64,000 bases of DNA from Heterohyrax brucei (lineage: Eukaryota > Chordata > Mammalia > Hyracoidea > Procaviidae): positions 40,040,501 to 40,104,500 of the forward strand of contig CM053164.1 of assembly GCA_028571685.1 (NCBI GenBank), read 5' to 3'. The notes beneath the pieces are model-generated. The model saw only the letters and a list, made by a program, of their open reading frames with translations. It did no database searches and was not told the origin of the DNA. The translations under genes and the position numbers were made by a program. Of the stretch, positions 1 to 11,349 are shown piece after piece. Position 1 is the stretch's first letter. The number at the start of each line of letters is the position of its first letter.

Positions 1-180
1 CTGTCCCTCTCTTTTGAAAAGCTATTCCCCAAATCGGGCCACTATCCAAGCCCTCCTTCTCATTTTACTCACTGCAGAAGAGAAGGGGAAAGGTTGGCGA
101 AAGGCTAGGGAAAGGAGCAGACAGGCTTCACCAATAAAATGCCAAAGACCACTCACCACCCTTCACTGTCTATTTGGCCA
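1..180 (+). repeat. Linker repeat, 3' tail only
   Basis: Matches the last ~180 bases of the linker at 55196-55375, including the CCAATAAAATGCCAAAGACC block (AATAAA at 134-139). It ends in an ATTC microsatellite where L1 sequence begins. The preceding part lies outside the window. Confidence 0.7.
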
Positions 181-195
181 TTCATTCATTCATTG
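181..195 (+). repeat. ATTC microsatellite, variable between paralogues
   Basis: Three full ATTC units here against five at 55376-55398. It marks the junction between the linker and L1. Confidence 0.85.
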
Positions 196-1740
196 TGTTA
201 GTACACAACAGTTGAGATGGTATCTGGCTGCCATGATGATTTGTATTTCTCTAACTTCTGGTGATGACCAGTATTTCCTGAGGTGCCTGTCGTCCTCCTG
301 ACTGTCTTCTTAGGTGAAATGTCTGCTATATCCTTCGTGGAATTTTGACATAGATCATTGGTTTTTTGATTGACAATGTGTTGTATTTTCCTGTAGATTT
401 TCCAGATGAGACCTTGTTGACATTTCAAGTCCCAAAGCTTCCCAGTCTGCAGGTTCTTCATTGACACTTTCAGCAATATCTTTGGATGAGGTTGGGGGTT
501 CATTTATAGAAGGTCTCGTTTCTTTACCATAACTTCTCCTGTTTCTGTCCTGTTAATCATGGCTTCTATTCTATTCAGCCATATAGTAGGACCTCTAATA
601 TTGGCTTGATTATTTCTCCCATGATCTTTACATTTTGTGGTTTTGATTCAGATCTTTGATCCTTTTGGAATTCTATTTTGTATGCAATGTGAGCTGTGGG
701 TCCTGCTTCATTCCTTTATGCTGTTGAATAAATGAATATCCGGTGTTGCCAGGACTGCTTCAAAACGTGGTCTTCTCCACAGTGAATTAGCTTTGGGCCT
801 CTGTCACAGATCATTTCACCATAGATAGGTAGATTTACACCTAGGCTCTCTGTTCTGCTGCAGTGGTCGATGTGTCTGGCCTTGGATCATTAGTAGGCTC
901 TTGGGACAACTGTAGCCTTGGAATACATTGTGAGGTCAAGTATCACACGTCTTGAGTAATAGTTGACATATCCAGGATGTCTCTTCTTTACACATCTTGG
1001 TTTGGTTGGCCCTTTCTCTCATTGTATTTTCTTAGTTAGACTTGCATCTATTCTGACCTCATGTACTTCCTTTCTCCTTCTGCTGTTGAGCTTCTCTGCT
1101 GTTCTTTTTCTATTTGGTGGAGATACAAGACTCTCATTTGGATTTCCTCCCCTTGTTCTTTGTGGACGTTTGTGTCTATGGTTATCAGTTGACCTCCAGG
1201 CACTTCCTCTGCTGTGTTTCAAAGGTTTATGTCTGAAATGTTTCAGTCTCATTTGATTCGACAAACTTTTTATGCGATCTTTCATTTCTTCTGATACCTA
1301 GTGTTTGGAAGCAAGGTGGCGTTGGTGTTTCCATATATTTTACGTTACCCTGGCTATTTGTTCTGAATTTCTACTTTGATGGCTCGAGACTGTCTGGGCC
1401 CCTACATAACTGTCAGCCAGTGCACGTGGCTATTCTCAGCCCTAGTTGTATGGGCAGTGCACACTAACCCCCTCGTGGGAATTCTTAAGGCAGTATTTCT
1501 GCAGCAGTGGCATTCCACAGCCACACTGAGTTGAGTCGTTTGGTGGGACTGTGCGCTCCATTTTTCTATTCCTTCCCCATTTCTTTTTCTCCTCAGTGAT
1601 GTCGCATCCAGTGCTTTATCCGTTCCTTTAAGGCTCAGGGTTGCAGGACTGAGGCCTGTAGCACTTTGACTGGCTTCTTTCGGTTTTTCCAGCAGCTGGG
1701 TAGATTCGTCTGGGTGTCTTGTCTGCCATCTTGGCTCCGT
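181..1740 (-). mobile_element. L1 unit A, minus strand, internally deleted
   Basis: Reads in reverse as L1: the end of ORF2 near 205-300, RT-region ORF2 sequence to about 1380, then a jump (ATTTCTACTTTGATGG to CTCGAGACTGTCTGGGCCCC) straight into 5'UTR-like sequence. It ends at GTCTGCCATCTTGGCTCCG (1721-1739), the complement of the typical L1 5' terminus GGAGCCAAGATGGC. Endonuclease and ORF1 are missing. There is no open frame. It begins inside ORF2, so the L1 3'UTR is also absent. Confidence 0.75.
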
Positions 1741-3335
1741 TTCAGACTTCGACCAGTTACACCCACTTGACTAACGTCCCAGGAGCGCGCAAGTCATCTG
1801 AGACCTAAGTGCTTATTCAACTCTCTCCTCGGGGTGGGATTTATTTGCCATTTTCTGTGCCTGCCATTTAAAAAAGAAAGATCAAAGCAGTTTAGAGTGC
1901 TTCACCAGCCCGCCAGGAGAAAGTCTACAATCCATGATACATGTACCTGCATCCTTGTGAGGAACACTATGAAAGGTGCAGACTCCCTTGATTTTGGGGC
2001 TTTGATTTCAGGCATCCTCCTCCTCTCTCACTGTCTGCGTGATTGCCATCGATGCTTTTCCTCCCTCCTCACCTCACTGCGTCTTTATGGAGAAGAAGCC
2101 TCACCAGGCACGGCCTGCCTCAGGTAGCCAACTCGGATGAGCCCAGATGGCACGGGCCCTGTGTGACTCCTGAGATCGCCTCTAGCCAATGGGAACTGAC
2201 CCCTTCTCCCAAGTGCACACTAGTGATGACATTTCTTATGGAGGACGTCTACCTTCAGTCCTACAGGTTGGAGCCAACGTCAGACACTTGATGGCTGACC
2301 ACGGAGGAGAGGAGAGCGAAGGGTGCAAAGGACCCCAAGAAGAGGGAGGCAACTCCCTCGGTAAGCAGAGAAATAAGACCTAGGCTTCACACACTAGATA
2401 TGCTGTCTATCTGGTAGCCCCTACCTGGTGAAAGTTGGGTCCGATACTTTAAATTTATACAGGCTTTCTCAAATTTTGATTCTGTCACAATGGGGAACAA
2501 TCAGAGCCTTCTGGAGAGTAGTCCATTAGTGTGTATTTCAAAGAAACAATCTTATTTGGGATATGACTCAATGAAAAAATCTTTTTCTTTTCTTTTTTTT
2601 TCCAATCATATTGCATGATCACAACATGGGCTGAGAGCTAATCAAAGAGGCTGAGACTGGATTCCTAACTTATGAAACAATCCTTCGGTGAGAGCTGTTC
2701 TCTATCGGAGAATAAACATTAGTTAAGAATGAGTCAGATGGAAGCCTTTATTACGGTGGCAAAATAAAAGTCTGCAGAAATAAGGGGAAATATCACAATT
2801 CGAACCGAGGTCCAAACCCATTTGATTTAGTCATCTGGAAGCGGACCGAGTAGGAGCTGGAGGTCCTAGAAATCCTCTCTATGGTATAAACCCTCTGTCA
2901 GCCTTTGAGGTCTCTGTTGCTGGGAAGCTCTCCTCACACCACACTGACACCAGTACCTGACCTCTCTGGGGGCCCTGGAACCCTCAACAGGGCTCTACTG
3001 ATGCAGGCAACTCCCTGTGCCAAGTGGGGGAAAGCAAAGGACTGCGGGAGCTCTGGCAAAGTTCTGGGTACATGGCCTGTTGCCAGATTAGGATTTCTTC
3101 AACAGCAAGGACAAGCTATCCGTACCCTGAGAGAATCCCCAGCAGACATGTGATCTCTTTCCTTCATTTCTGAAAAGCCATTCCCCATATGGGGCAGATG
3201 TCCTCGCCCTATGTGACATTTGACTCCCTCCCGAAGGGAGGAGGATGGCTTCGCAAAAGACCAGAGAAGCAGCAGACAGCCTACACCAATAAAATGCCAA
3301 AGACCACTCACTGCTGCATTGTCTGGTATTTCTAT
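1741..3335 (+). repeat. Unidentified ~1.6 kb linker repeat, copy A
   Basis: Non-L1 sequence joining the 5' end of one L1 unit to the truncated 3' part of the next. It recurs at 53805-55375 and 56944-58535, and truncated at 6535-7197 and 61737-62398. It has a TATAAA at 2885-2890 and an AATAAA at 3289-3294 about 400 bases later, which resembles an LTR promoter/poly(A) layout. I see no clear TG...CA ends, primer-binding site or internal retroviral genes. It could be a solo LTR, a satellite or unique DNA captured in the array. No protein is evident. Confidence 0.6.
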
Positions 3336-6300
3336 GGCCAGCCATTCCAGATGGTGCCATATCATTTTGCAAAACACATACCATTTCACATTCCCAGCAG
3401 CCGTGCATCAGTGTTCCGATCTCCCTAAAACTGCCCCAGTACTGGTTCTTTTCTTTTTTGGGGGGGCAGTGATGTAGAGTTGTGATGGTAGCTGACTGCC
3501 ATTTTGATTAGCATTTCTCTAGCAGTTAGTGACGACAAGCATTTCCTCGACTGTCTGTCAGCCTCCTGATTTTCTTCTGACACGAAGTGTCCATTAGAGC
3601 CTTTGCTGATTTTTTCATTTCCCTTTAGATTTTACACATAAGCCCGTTGTTGAACATGCTAGAGGGGGAAAGTTTCCCAGTCTGTAGGCTTTCTCTTTAC
3701 ATTTTTGGTGAATTCTTTGGATGAGCTCAGTGCTGTCAGTTTTAGAAGATCTCATTTCTCTACCTTATCTTATTGTTTCTGTCGATGACAGCTTCTATTC
3801 TGATTAGGTTACGTATTAGGGCCTCCAGTATTGCCTTTATTATTTCTCCCAGGATCTTGACAGGTTTGGGTTTTTCATTTAGCTCTTTGTTCCATTTTCA
3901 ATTTCCTTGGGTGTATGGTGAGAGCTGCCGGTCCTGCTTCTTTTGGTTTGTTCGGTTCATAGACGAACAGTCAGTGCTTCCAGCAGTATTTCTTCCCAAG
4001 ACTGTCTTTTCCCCACTGGGTGGACTCTGGGCCTTTGTGAAAGATCCCTTGGCTACGGGTAGATGGATGTACACTTAGGTTCTTGATTCGGTCACATTGG
4101 TCAGTGTGTCTGTCACTGGACGATTAGTGGGCTCTTTGGACTCCCGTAGCTGTAGGGTAGGTTCTGAGGTCAGGTATTGTACTTCTTCCATCATGTTTTA
4201 CCTCGCCAGGGCAACTTTTCTGTCCCCAGTTTGGTTTTGTTGATCCTTTCTACGGTTGTATTTGCTCGGTTGGATTGCCATCTACTCTCAGCTTGAGAAC
4301 TTCCCTTCTTCTTGTGCCTCTGGGCTTCTGTTGCTGTTCCTTTTCTATTTTGTGGAGCTACAGGACATTCACTTTGATTTGCTCCCCGTGTTCTTTTTCA
4401 CGTAGGAGTCTGTGGCTGTCAGTTCACCTCCAGGCACTCCCTCTGCTAGGTTTCAAAGGTTTGGGTCTGAGCTGTTTCATTCCTATTGGATTCAATAAAC
4501 TTTTTATGCCATCTTTGATTTCCCCTGTTTCCCAGTGTTTGGAAGCCAGTTGGCATGGAGGTTTCCATATATTCATGTTTTCCCTGGCTCTTTGTTCTCA
4601 ATTTCTACTTGGAGGGCCTGGAGGTCAAAATAGATAGTTTGTATTTTCTTGCTGTTTTGAATTTTATCAAGAGTGGCTTTGTGGTCTCCACTTTGTTCTG
4701 TTCTGGAGAAGGATCCACGAGCACTGGAAAAGAACGGATACTTTGCCAGTGGTGCCTGGAGTGTTCTCTACAGGTCAGGATGGTTGGTAGGAGCCGTCAG
4801 ATCTTTGGTCTCCTTGCTTGGTGTCTTTCTAGGTGTTTGGTTCTTCGCCGAGAGTGATGAGGGCTCCCGCTTTTCCTGTGGCACTCCTTCTCTTTGGAGA
4901 GCTGCTTCAGTCTGTTTTGAGGCATTCTGTGTGTTCTATGCCCTGTTTGTTCAAGGCGTAGACATATGTTACGGTTAGGACATCGTGATGGATTGTCCCT
5001 TTAATCGTGTTAGACTGCCCTTCCTTTCCATTCCCGAGGATTTGGTCTTCGAGTCTGTCTGATCCAAGATTGCTAATGTTACTTGTGCTCTTCTTCGTTG
5101 CAGTTTCCTTCATAGCTGCTTTTTTCTGTCCTTTGACAGTGAAGACATTTCGCTTTAGATCGAAGGTGTGTCTCTTGTGGACAGCATATTGATCGGTCAT
5201 GGTTTTGATCCCTTCTGTCACTCCTCATCTCTTGAAGTGTGCACGGAAAGCCTTTTACATTTAGTGTGATTACTGAGAGACAGGAGCTCGCTTTGGTCTC
5301 TTTCTAGTGGTTTTCGTGGTCACCGATGCTTTCTTTGTTCCTCTTCCTAGCCTTTGCTGTGTTCCCTCGGTTGGTAAATTTTCTTCTTTTTGTCCGTGTT
5401 GTCCATTTTGTGTTTCCGGAGGCGTTCTGATTTTCTGATTTTCTTCCTTATTTTGATGAACAGGTTTGTTAATAACTCTTCTGGTGCTTATCTTGAAATG
5501 GACTTTCTCTTCCTCAAACGAGCTAGTCTTTTATTACTTTTTATGGCCTTGTGTTCGACTTCATCTCAACGTTCTACAGCTACCCTGTGTCTCTCCTCCT
5601 TGTAGTGTTCAGACGGTGTCTTCCTTCACAGTTGGACAGCTCCAGTTGCCTCTTCGGAATCTATCAGTTAGGACTTGTCCTCGAGAGGTTCTTTCCCAGC
5701 TTAGCATTTGGTTGAGATGGACCCGTGCCTTAGATTCCCGTGGTTGTTGGTGGTTGCTCGTTCTGTAACCAGGGAACTCCCTTGAAGAAGTCTTCTTAGT
5801 GGAGTTGGGTCTTTACAAATTTTCTTCCTTTTTGTAGACCTGGGCATGTGTTATTTCCCCAGCAGATGTGAGAGAGAGTTTGGAAAGCTATGTTATGTTT
5901 GGTCGGCGGCAATCTCTTGTCTTCCAATGTTTGATAGGTGTCATCCCATTGCCTCCTCACAGGATTTCTGCCAATCATTTGAGTTTTGTCTGATTGTTTC
6001 CACTTTGTGTGATATGCTGGGCTTCTCCTTGATAGCTCAGGAGTCCTCCTTTTTCTTTGGTGTTGGTGACTGTGATTCTGCTAGGTCTTGGGGACTCTCT
6101 CTCGGGGTTTCTTACAGATGGGATTTACGGTGCTACTTGCATCATTAGTCTTTCATCTTGAATGAGATTTGGGAAGTTTGCGGTCAAGACACCTTCCATG
6201 GTCTTCTCTGTCTTTTCCATTTTCTCCCCCTGTTCTGGAAGTCCAGTGACACACCCAATTTGCCTGGAGTGTATTTCACAGATTTCGTAGGTTTCCTTTC

Positions 6301-6534
6301 GTTTTCCTGATTCTATTCCCTGGTTTGTCAGCCGACAAAGTAGCATCGACGATCTGGGACTGGATGATTGCATCACTCCGTACTTCATATGTTCCCAAAG
6401 CCTTCTAACGTGTCCTCCATTTCTGAAGTTTCGTTGTTTCTCTTCTGGATGTCTCATCGATGTTTTGGCATGGTCTGGAATACTTTCACCTTCTGTTCTT
6501 GTGTGAGCTCCTGTTTTCTTCTGTCACTTACCCA
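3336..6534 (-). mobile_element. L1 unit B, minus strand, truncated at both ends
   Basis: Reverse-strand L1 from the ORF2 C-terminal region (TTTTGATTAGCATTTCTCTAGC near 3506) through RT and endonuclease (TTTAGTGTGATTACTGAGAG near 5260) into ORF1 (6120-6530). It stops at CTTCTGTCACTTA, where linker sequence takes over, so the 5'UTR is missing. All frames are broken. It retains the RT/EN part that unit A lacks. Confidence 0.7.
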
Positions 6535-7197
6535 GGTGAGCCCAGATGGCATGGGCCCTGTTTGGCTCCCGAGATCGCCTCTAGCCAACGGGAACTGACC
6601 CCTTCTCCCAAATGTGCACTAGTGATGACATTTTTCACAGAGGACGTCTACCTTCAGTCCTACAGGTTGGAGCCAACGTCGGATACTTGGTGGCTGACCA
6701 TGGAGGAGGACAGAAAGGGTGCAAAGGACCCCAAGAAGAGGGAGGCAACTCCCTCAGTAAGCAGAGAAATAAGACCTAGGCTTCACACACTAGATAGGCT
6801 GTAGATCTGGCAGCCCCTACCTGGTGGAGGTTGGGTCCGATACTTTCAATTTATACAGGCTTTCTCAAATTTTGATTCTGTCACAAGGGGGAAGAATTGG
6901 AGCCTTCTGGAGAGTAGTCCATTAGTGTGTATTTCAAAGAAATGACCTTATTTGGGATATGACTCAACGAAAAAATCTTTTTCCTTTTTTTTTCAATCAT
7001 ATTGCATGATCACAACATGGGCTGAGAGCTGACCAAAGCGACTGAGAATGGGTTCCAAACTTCTGAAATGATCCTTCTGTGAGAGCTGTTCTCTATCAGA
7101 GAATTAGGTAAGAATAAGTCAGACTGAAGCTTTTATGCAATGTTGCGTAATAAAAGTCTGCAGAAACATGGTGAAAAATCGTGATACCAACTGAGCT
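6535..7197 (+). repeat. Linker repeat, truncated copy B
   Basis: Equivalent to about 2135-2795 of linker copy A, starting AGGTGAGCCCAGATGGCATG and ending after the AATAAAAGTCTGCAGAAAC block. Both ends of the linker are missing, including the TATAAA and AATAAAATGCC parts. It is joined to an L1 fragment at about 7198. Confidence 0.7.
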
Positions 7198-7373
7198 TCA
7201 AAGATCCAAGACGAGAAACGTTACTTGTACTCTTGTTCATTGCTGTTTCCTTGACACCTACTTTTTCTGTCCTTTGACCGTGAAGACATTTCGCTTCAGA
7301 TTGAAGGTTGTGTCTGTTGTTCACAGCATATTGATGTGTCATGATTTTGATCCCTTTTGTCACTCTCTAGGCG
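7198..7373 (-). mobile_element. L1 unit C, short endonuclease-region fragment
   Basis: About 175 bases similar to 5065-5220 of unit B (ATCCAAGAC..., GTGAAGACATTTCGCTT, GATCCCTTTTGTCACTC). It is cut off at 7374 by the T run of a separate L1 insertion. Confidence 0.6.
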
Positions 7374-8490
7374 TTTTTTTATTATGATGATTAGTGAGAA
7401 TATATCATGCCATGGAAATTTCCATACCCGCCAATGAACGGCTCCCACTGCACTCGCTGCCCAGTGACAGCACACTCCTCTGTTCTGTACATGTCATATT
7501 CTCTTAACAATCTGCTATCCCCTCTTCTCTGCCTTCTCCCCTCCGTCTGGTAAGAACTCAGTTGGATGACATCCTGTAGGTGCATAGAAACATAAAGTGC
7601 ACACAGGATATGGCCACTCTGGGTCACCAAGTCACCAAGTCCAATCCATTTCTGTCTGAAGAGGTGACCTCCATTATGATTTATGGACAGGAGTAGCATC
7701 AGGATGAGGGAACATACTCCCAGGGGAACGCTTAGGCCCCTGGACCATCAACTGTGGTGTTTTAGTGAGGATCTCAGTGTGCACCCCTTTTTATTTTCGT
7801 ATTGCCTGTGAGACTCAACTTTGTGAGTGCCATCATGGGTATCACTGCTGGTGGCCAGGCAGCATCCAGTTCTCCCAGGCGCACAGTCTCTCTGTTTTCT
7901 GGGTTGTCTTTGACCCTTGTCATTTTAGTCCTTGGAGATCATCCATTCCTGTGGAATGGGGACCATTTGGTGCACCTCAGATGGCAGCTTTTAAGACCCC
8001 AGGCACCACTCACCACTTTGGGGTGTAGAAGACTCTCTTAGCAAAATGCTAGTTGGGCCAATTGGCCTCAGTTTCCATGGAAAGCATGGTTCATGGTTCC
8101 CTGTCCCAGCTGCTCCGCCCTTTCAATATCGGGTTAAGATGGGAGGAGTGATCATGTTATGTTGAAGTCCAGTTAATATTGATCTTCTTTCTAATGTGTG
8201 CTATCACTTATTTCACCCAACAAAGTTTCTATCAACTATCTAATCTAAATCCCACCTTCGCCTACCATCCCTCCATCCCCTCTCCCCGCAGCCGTCAAAC
8301 AGTCTTTTCTTCTATGTGGGAGTCTGCTTTTAAGTTCTTATTGTAGGGGACTCCTACAATGTTTGTCCTTTTGCCACTGACTACTTGCACTCAACACAAT
8401 GTCCTCCAGCTGAAACCAGGTTATGAGATGTTTCCTAAAATCACCATTGTTCTTTATCATTGGAGAGTGTTCCATCGAGTATACTTGCCA
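7374..8490 (-). mobile_element. 5'-truncated L1 (3'UTR plus ORF2 end), minus strand
   Basis: Starts with a T run, the complement of a poly(A) tail. It then follows the same 3'UTR as the full-length L1 at 28861 (TCAGTGTGCACCCCTTTTTA, TTTAAGACCCCAGGCACCAC, TCTTTTCTTCTATGTGGGAG) and the last ~130 bases of ORF2, ending near GAGTATACTTGCC. Typical 5' truncation. The same insertion is in the second long repeat, so it predates that duplication. Confidence 0.8.
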
Positions 8491-8710
8491 GGGAAACAGC
8501 TGAGAACAAGACTGGTCTAGCAATGAGTCTAGCAGGGGAGACATACAATTCTTAGAGGAATTAGAAGCAAAGACGATGTTACTAGCACATGGTAGGTGTT
8601 CCATAATCTGAGACTGTGTCTTCCAACAGGGGTCCTGGGGGGATGGGTGGAGTGCACTTAATGTACTCAGTGGAACTTAAAGATTGGAAGCTGGAGTCCA
8701 CGCACTGGTG

Positions 8711-8822
8711 CCTCAGAAGAAAGGCCTGCTTCAGAAAAATCAGCTGCTAAAAGCAGTATGGAGTACAGTTCTACTGTGACATAGGGTCACTGTGAGTCAG
8801 AATCAACTTGACACCAATTGGG
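8711..8822 (+). mobile_element. AfroSINE, 5'-truncated
   Basis: Contains the CCTCAGAAGAAAGGCCTG segment of the longer AfroSINE form, then GTTCTACTGTGACATAGGGTC and GTGAGTCAGAATCAACTTGACA. The tRNA-like 5' part is missing. It is the right-hand landmark of the duplicated block. Confidence 0.75.
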
Positions 8823-9696
8823 TTCTGATCCCCCTGAGAACATGAACCCTGCAAATTAAGACTCTTGCTTGGTGGTAGAAACCTTGCCACAGGACACTTT
8901 ACAAATCCAGCTCTTCAGGGGCCTTTTGGCTCAGGCAGGTCCAGGTCCACCTTCCCCGAATCTCCCTGACAACTCCCCAGTGTCCAGAGACCGTCTCACC
9001 AGAGATCAGCAGCGGGTGGGGTCAGTCATGTCAAGGGTCATGTCTGCCGCCCAGGCCTGAATCATGTCCCGCCCGTCCACAAAGGCCAGGGGGAGGCATC
9101 CACCAGACCGAAATCACAAGAGTGACCACCACGTCAGGATGGGAGTGGACAAAAACCCCATCCCAACCTCCCCACACTGGGAGAGCACAGGGCAATAACA
9201 ACCCAACGACAGGCACTCGCTTATTCAGCTGTTCACTACCCAGGTCCGGGGCTCTCAAATCAACTCCACCAGATTATGTCTTGATTCCTCACCACTAACC
9301 GTGCGACTGCAGGTATTACTTGTTTTAGTCCCATTTGAGAGAGGAGGAAGCGGAAACTTTAAAGAGATGAACTGCCTTGCCCCATATCACTCAGCTTGTT
9401 GAACTGAACTGCTCTGCTGGCCTGGCAGCTCCCAGATGGGCAGGAATTCATTCTGACACTTCCTAAGTCACTGAAGCTACCATCTTATTCCCCTGTGCTA
9501 TAGGTAAACCTTCTTTTGGCTGAGCAAATAACACAAGACAGGCAGGCGTAGACATAAAATCAACACTGATGTAGCCTATCGTCTGCCATAAGTAAGCAGT
9601 GTGCACAAGGCAGAGGTGTAGGTGAAGGCTCTGAGCACCCTTCATCCTAGTTGTGTGATCCTGGCCAAATCACTCACCTTCTCAGGGCTTCCATTT
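8823..9696. other. Intergenic DNA with a weak MIR relic
   Basis: No gene seen. Bases 9290-9430 look like an antisense MIR (CCCATTTGAGAGAGGAGGAAG then a CCTTGCCCCATATCACTCAG block). Bases 9640-9696 look like a sense MIR fragment (GTGTGATCCTGGCCAAATCA) interrupted by the AfroSINE that follows. Confidence 0.5.
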
Positions 9697-9858
9697 CCCT
9701 GGTGGCACAGTGGTTAAGTACTATGGCTGCTAACCAAAAGATGGGCAGTTTGAATCTACCAGGTGCTCCTTGCAAACTCTATGGAGTAGTTCTACTCTGT
9801 CATAGCAGGTCGCTAGGAGTCCGAGTTGACTTGATTTCAATGGGTTTGTTTTTTAGCA
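9697..9858 (+). mobile_element. AfroSINE, short form
   Basis: CCCTGGTGGCACAGTGGTTAAG opens it as the tRNA-derived A-box region (GGTGGCACAGTGGTTAAG). Then GGCTGCTAACCAAAAG, a B-box-like AGTTTGAATCTACC, and a tail TTGACTTGATTTCAATGGG. It lacks the ~45-base middle segment of the long form. Confidence 0.9.
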
Positions 9859-9879
9859 AGCACCTACCTGTCAAGCAGA

Positions 9880-10030
9880 AATCCTGATGCCATGGTGGTT
9901 AAGTGCTACATCTGCCAACCAAGCCATCAGCAATTCGAATCCACTGGGCACTCCTTGGTAACATTATGGAGAAGTTCTACACTGTCCTATAGGGTCGTTA
10001 TGAGTAGGAATCAATTCAATGGCAGCAGAT
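9880..10030 (+). mobile_element. AfroSINE, short form
   Basis: ATGCCATGGTGGTTAAGTGC, AATTCGAATCCACTGGGC (B box), GTCCTATAGGGTCGTTATGA and a tail TCAATTCAATGGCAGCAG. Second of three consecutive plus-strand copies. Confidence 0.9.
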
Positions 10031-10049
10031 TACAGATTTACCCCATCAA

Positions 10050-10253
10050 GGATGCTTGGTGGTGCCATGGTTTAGCGCCGGCCTGTTAATCGAAAGGTCA
10101 GCAGTTCAAACTCACCATCAGCTCTTGGGGAAGAAGACATAGCAGTCAGCCTCCAGGAGGATTACTGCCTTGGAAACGATGCGGGCAGTTCTCCTTTGTT
10201 CTACAGGATCACGCTGGGAATTGACACAGCAGTAAGGGGTTTGGTTTTTTGGT
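10050..10253 (+). mobile_element. AfroSINE, long form
   Basis: GGTGGTGCCATGGTTTAGCG, GTTAATCGAAAGGTCAGCAG, then the extra middle segment (GAAGAAGACATAGCAGTCAG to GGATTACTGCCTTGG) absent from the two copies before it, and a degraded tail AATTGACACAGCAGTAAGGG. Confidence 0.85.
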
Positions 10254-10365
10254 ACCTACCTGTCATACTCTGAAGACTGTAACACCCAAGTGAGCTAAAC
10301 ATGATGGACAAACTTTAGTCACTGTCATATTCATTCTTACAACGGTCTAAATAAATAAATAATCA

Positions 10366-10562
10366 ACAAAACCAAACCTGTTGCCATGGAGCTGATTCTT
10401 ATTCTAGGCAACCCAATGTATGTCAGAGCAGAACTGTGCTCTGGAGTGCTTCAATGTTAAGTGTTTGGAAATAGATTTCCAGGCTTTTCTTCCAGCCTAC
10501 AAACTGCCAACCTTTCAGTTAGCAGTCAAGTGCATTAACCACTGCAGCACCTAGGGACTCCT
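10366..10562 (-). mobile_element. AfroSINE, long form, antisense
   Basis: Antisense order: AAACCAAACCTGTTGCCATG, AGCAGAACTGTGCTCTGGAG, the middle segment, AAACTGCCAACCTTTCAG, and CATTAACCACTGCAGCACC. It lies about 110 bases from the sense copy at 10050, making an inverted pair. Confidence 0.85.
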
Positions 10563-11166
10563 CACTAGAGTGAGAGTGACCTCTTTCCAAAAGGGAGTCT
10601 GATCACCTCACATGCCTGCTTAAATCCCCTAGAGCCAACTGGAAGGAAATCCAGAGTGCTTTCATGATTCTGGGTCTAGCTTCCAGACTCTGCACTGGCC
10701 ACTTGGCCTTTCTCCCAAAGGAAAGCCTTCCCACACTCTGTGTGCAGTGCCCATGAAGCACCCACACCCTCTATGTCTCAGCTGTAATGGGCCTTCCTCA
10801 GAAAAGCCTCACAGGACTCCTCAGCTAAGGCACATCCTCCCAGACTTCCCTCAACACTTCCTGTTCCTCTTCTCCCTCCTGCTAACCTCTGTCTCCCTCT
10901 GTAGCCCACAGACTCAAAGACAGCAGAGATATCTGATGCCCCGTTCCCTGAAGCAACCAGCCAAGAGCCTGGCCCCCAGCAGGGATCCAGTGAGTATTTT
11001 CCAAATGAATTAATGTGGCAGACTAGCCAAGGGAAGTTCAGAGAGGTGAATGGACTCTGCCAAAGCCACATAACAGAAGGTGGCAGATAAGGGGGAATGC
11101 ATACCCAGGCCTCCAGCCTACATGGGTGATCCAAGGACCTATTGGTGGGGTACTGCACAAAAGGAT
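10563..11166. other. Intergenic DNA with probable L2 and MIR relics
   Basis: Bases 10600-10980 have the pyrimidine-rich look of an L2 3' region. Bases 11010-11110 resemble antisense MIR (GAGAGGTGAATGGACTCTGCC, AAAGCCACATAACAG). A short open frame here has no recognisable domain and I do not call it a gene. Confidence 0.4.
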
Positions 11167-11332
11167 GGAAACCTTGGTGGCATAGTGGGTACCTGCCACT
11201 GCTGCTAACCCGAAGGTTGGTAGTTCAAATTCACCAGGTGCTCCTTGGAAACTCTGTGGGGCAGTTGTTCTCTGTCCTGTAGGGTTGCTATGAGTCTGCA
11301 TCAATTCCACAGCACTCGCTTTGTTTTTCTGA
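11167..11332 (+). mobile_element. AfroSINE, short form
   Basis: GGAAACCTTGGTGGCATAGTG, GTTCAAATTCACCAGGTGC (B box), TGTCCTGTAGGGTTGCTATG and a TTTGTTTTTC tail. Confidence 0.9.
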
Positions 11333-11349
11333 TTTTTGAAGGAAGGGGC

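Larger units (their letters stand above)
1..8799 (+). repeat. Long direct repeat, copy 1 (paralogue of 55196-64000)
   Basis: Every base from the left edge to 8799 aligns to 55196-64000 in the same orientation. The offset drifts only from 55195 to 55203 and back to 55201, through small indels such as a longer ATTC run in copy 2 and loss of two bases near 2311. Sampled stretches differ by about 1-3 bases per 100. Both copies contain the same L1 deletions, the same linker truncation, the same inserted L1 3' end and the same terminal AfroSINE. They are duplicates of one another rather than independent insertions. The left boundary is cut by the window edge. Confidence 0.95.

Noticed and set aside
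1834..2383. Open frames of 64-97 codons in the linker, repeated in its other copies
   Set aside because: Their conservation follows from the recent duplication. They differ by indels (for example near 2311) and do not persist in the older copy E.
9697..10253. tRNA-like A and B boxes
   Set aside because: They belong to AfroSINE heads. No sequence folds into a convincing complete tRNA with an acceptor stem.
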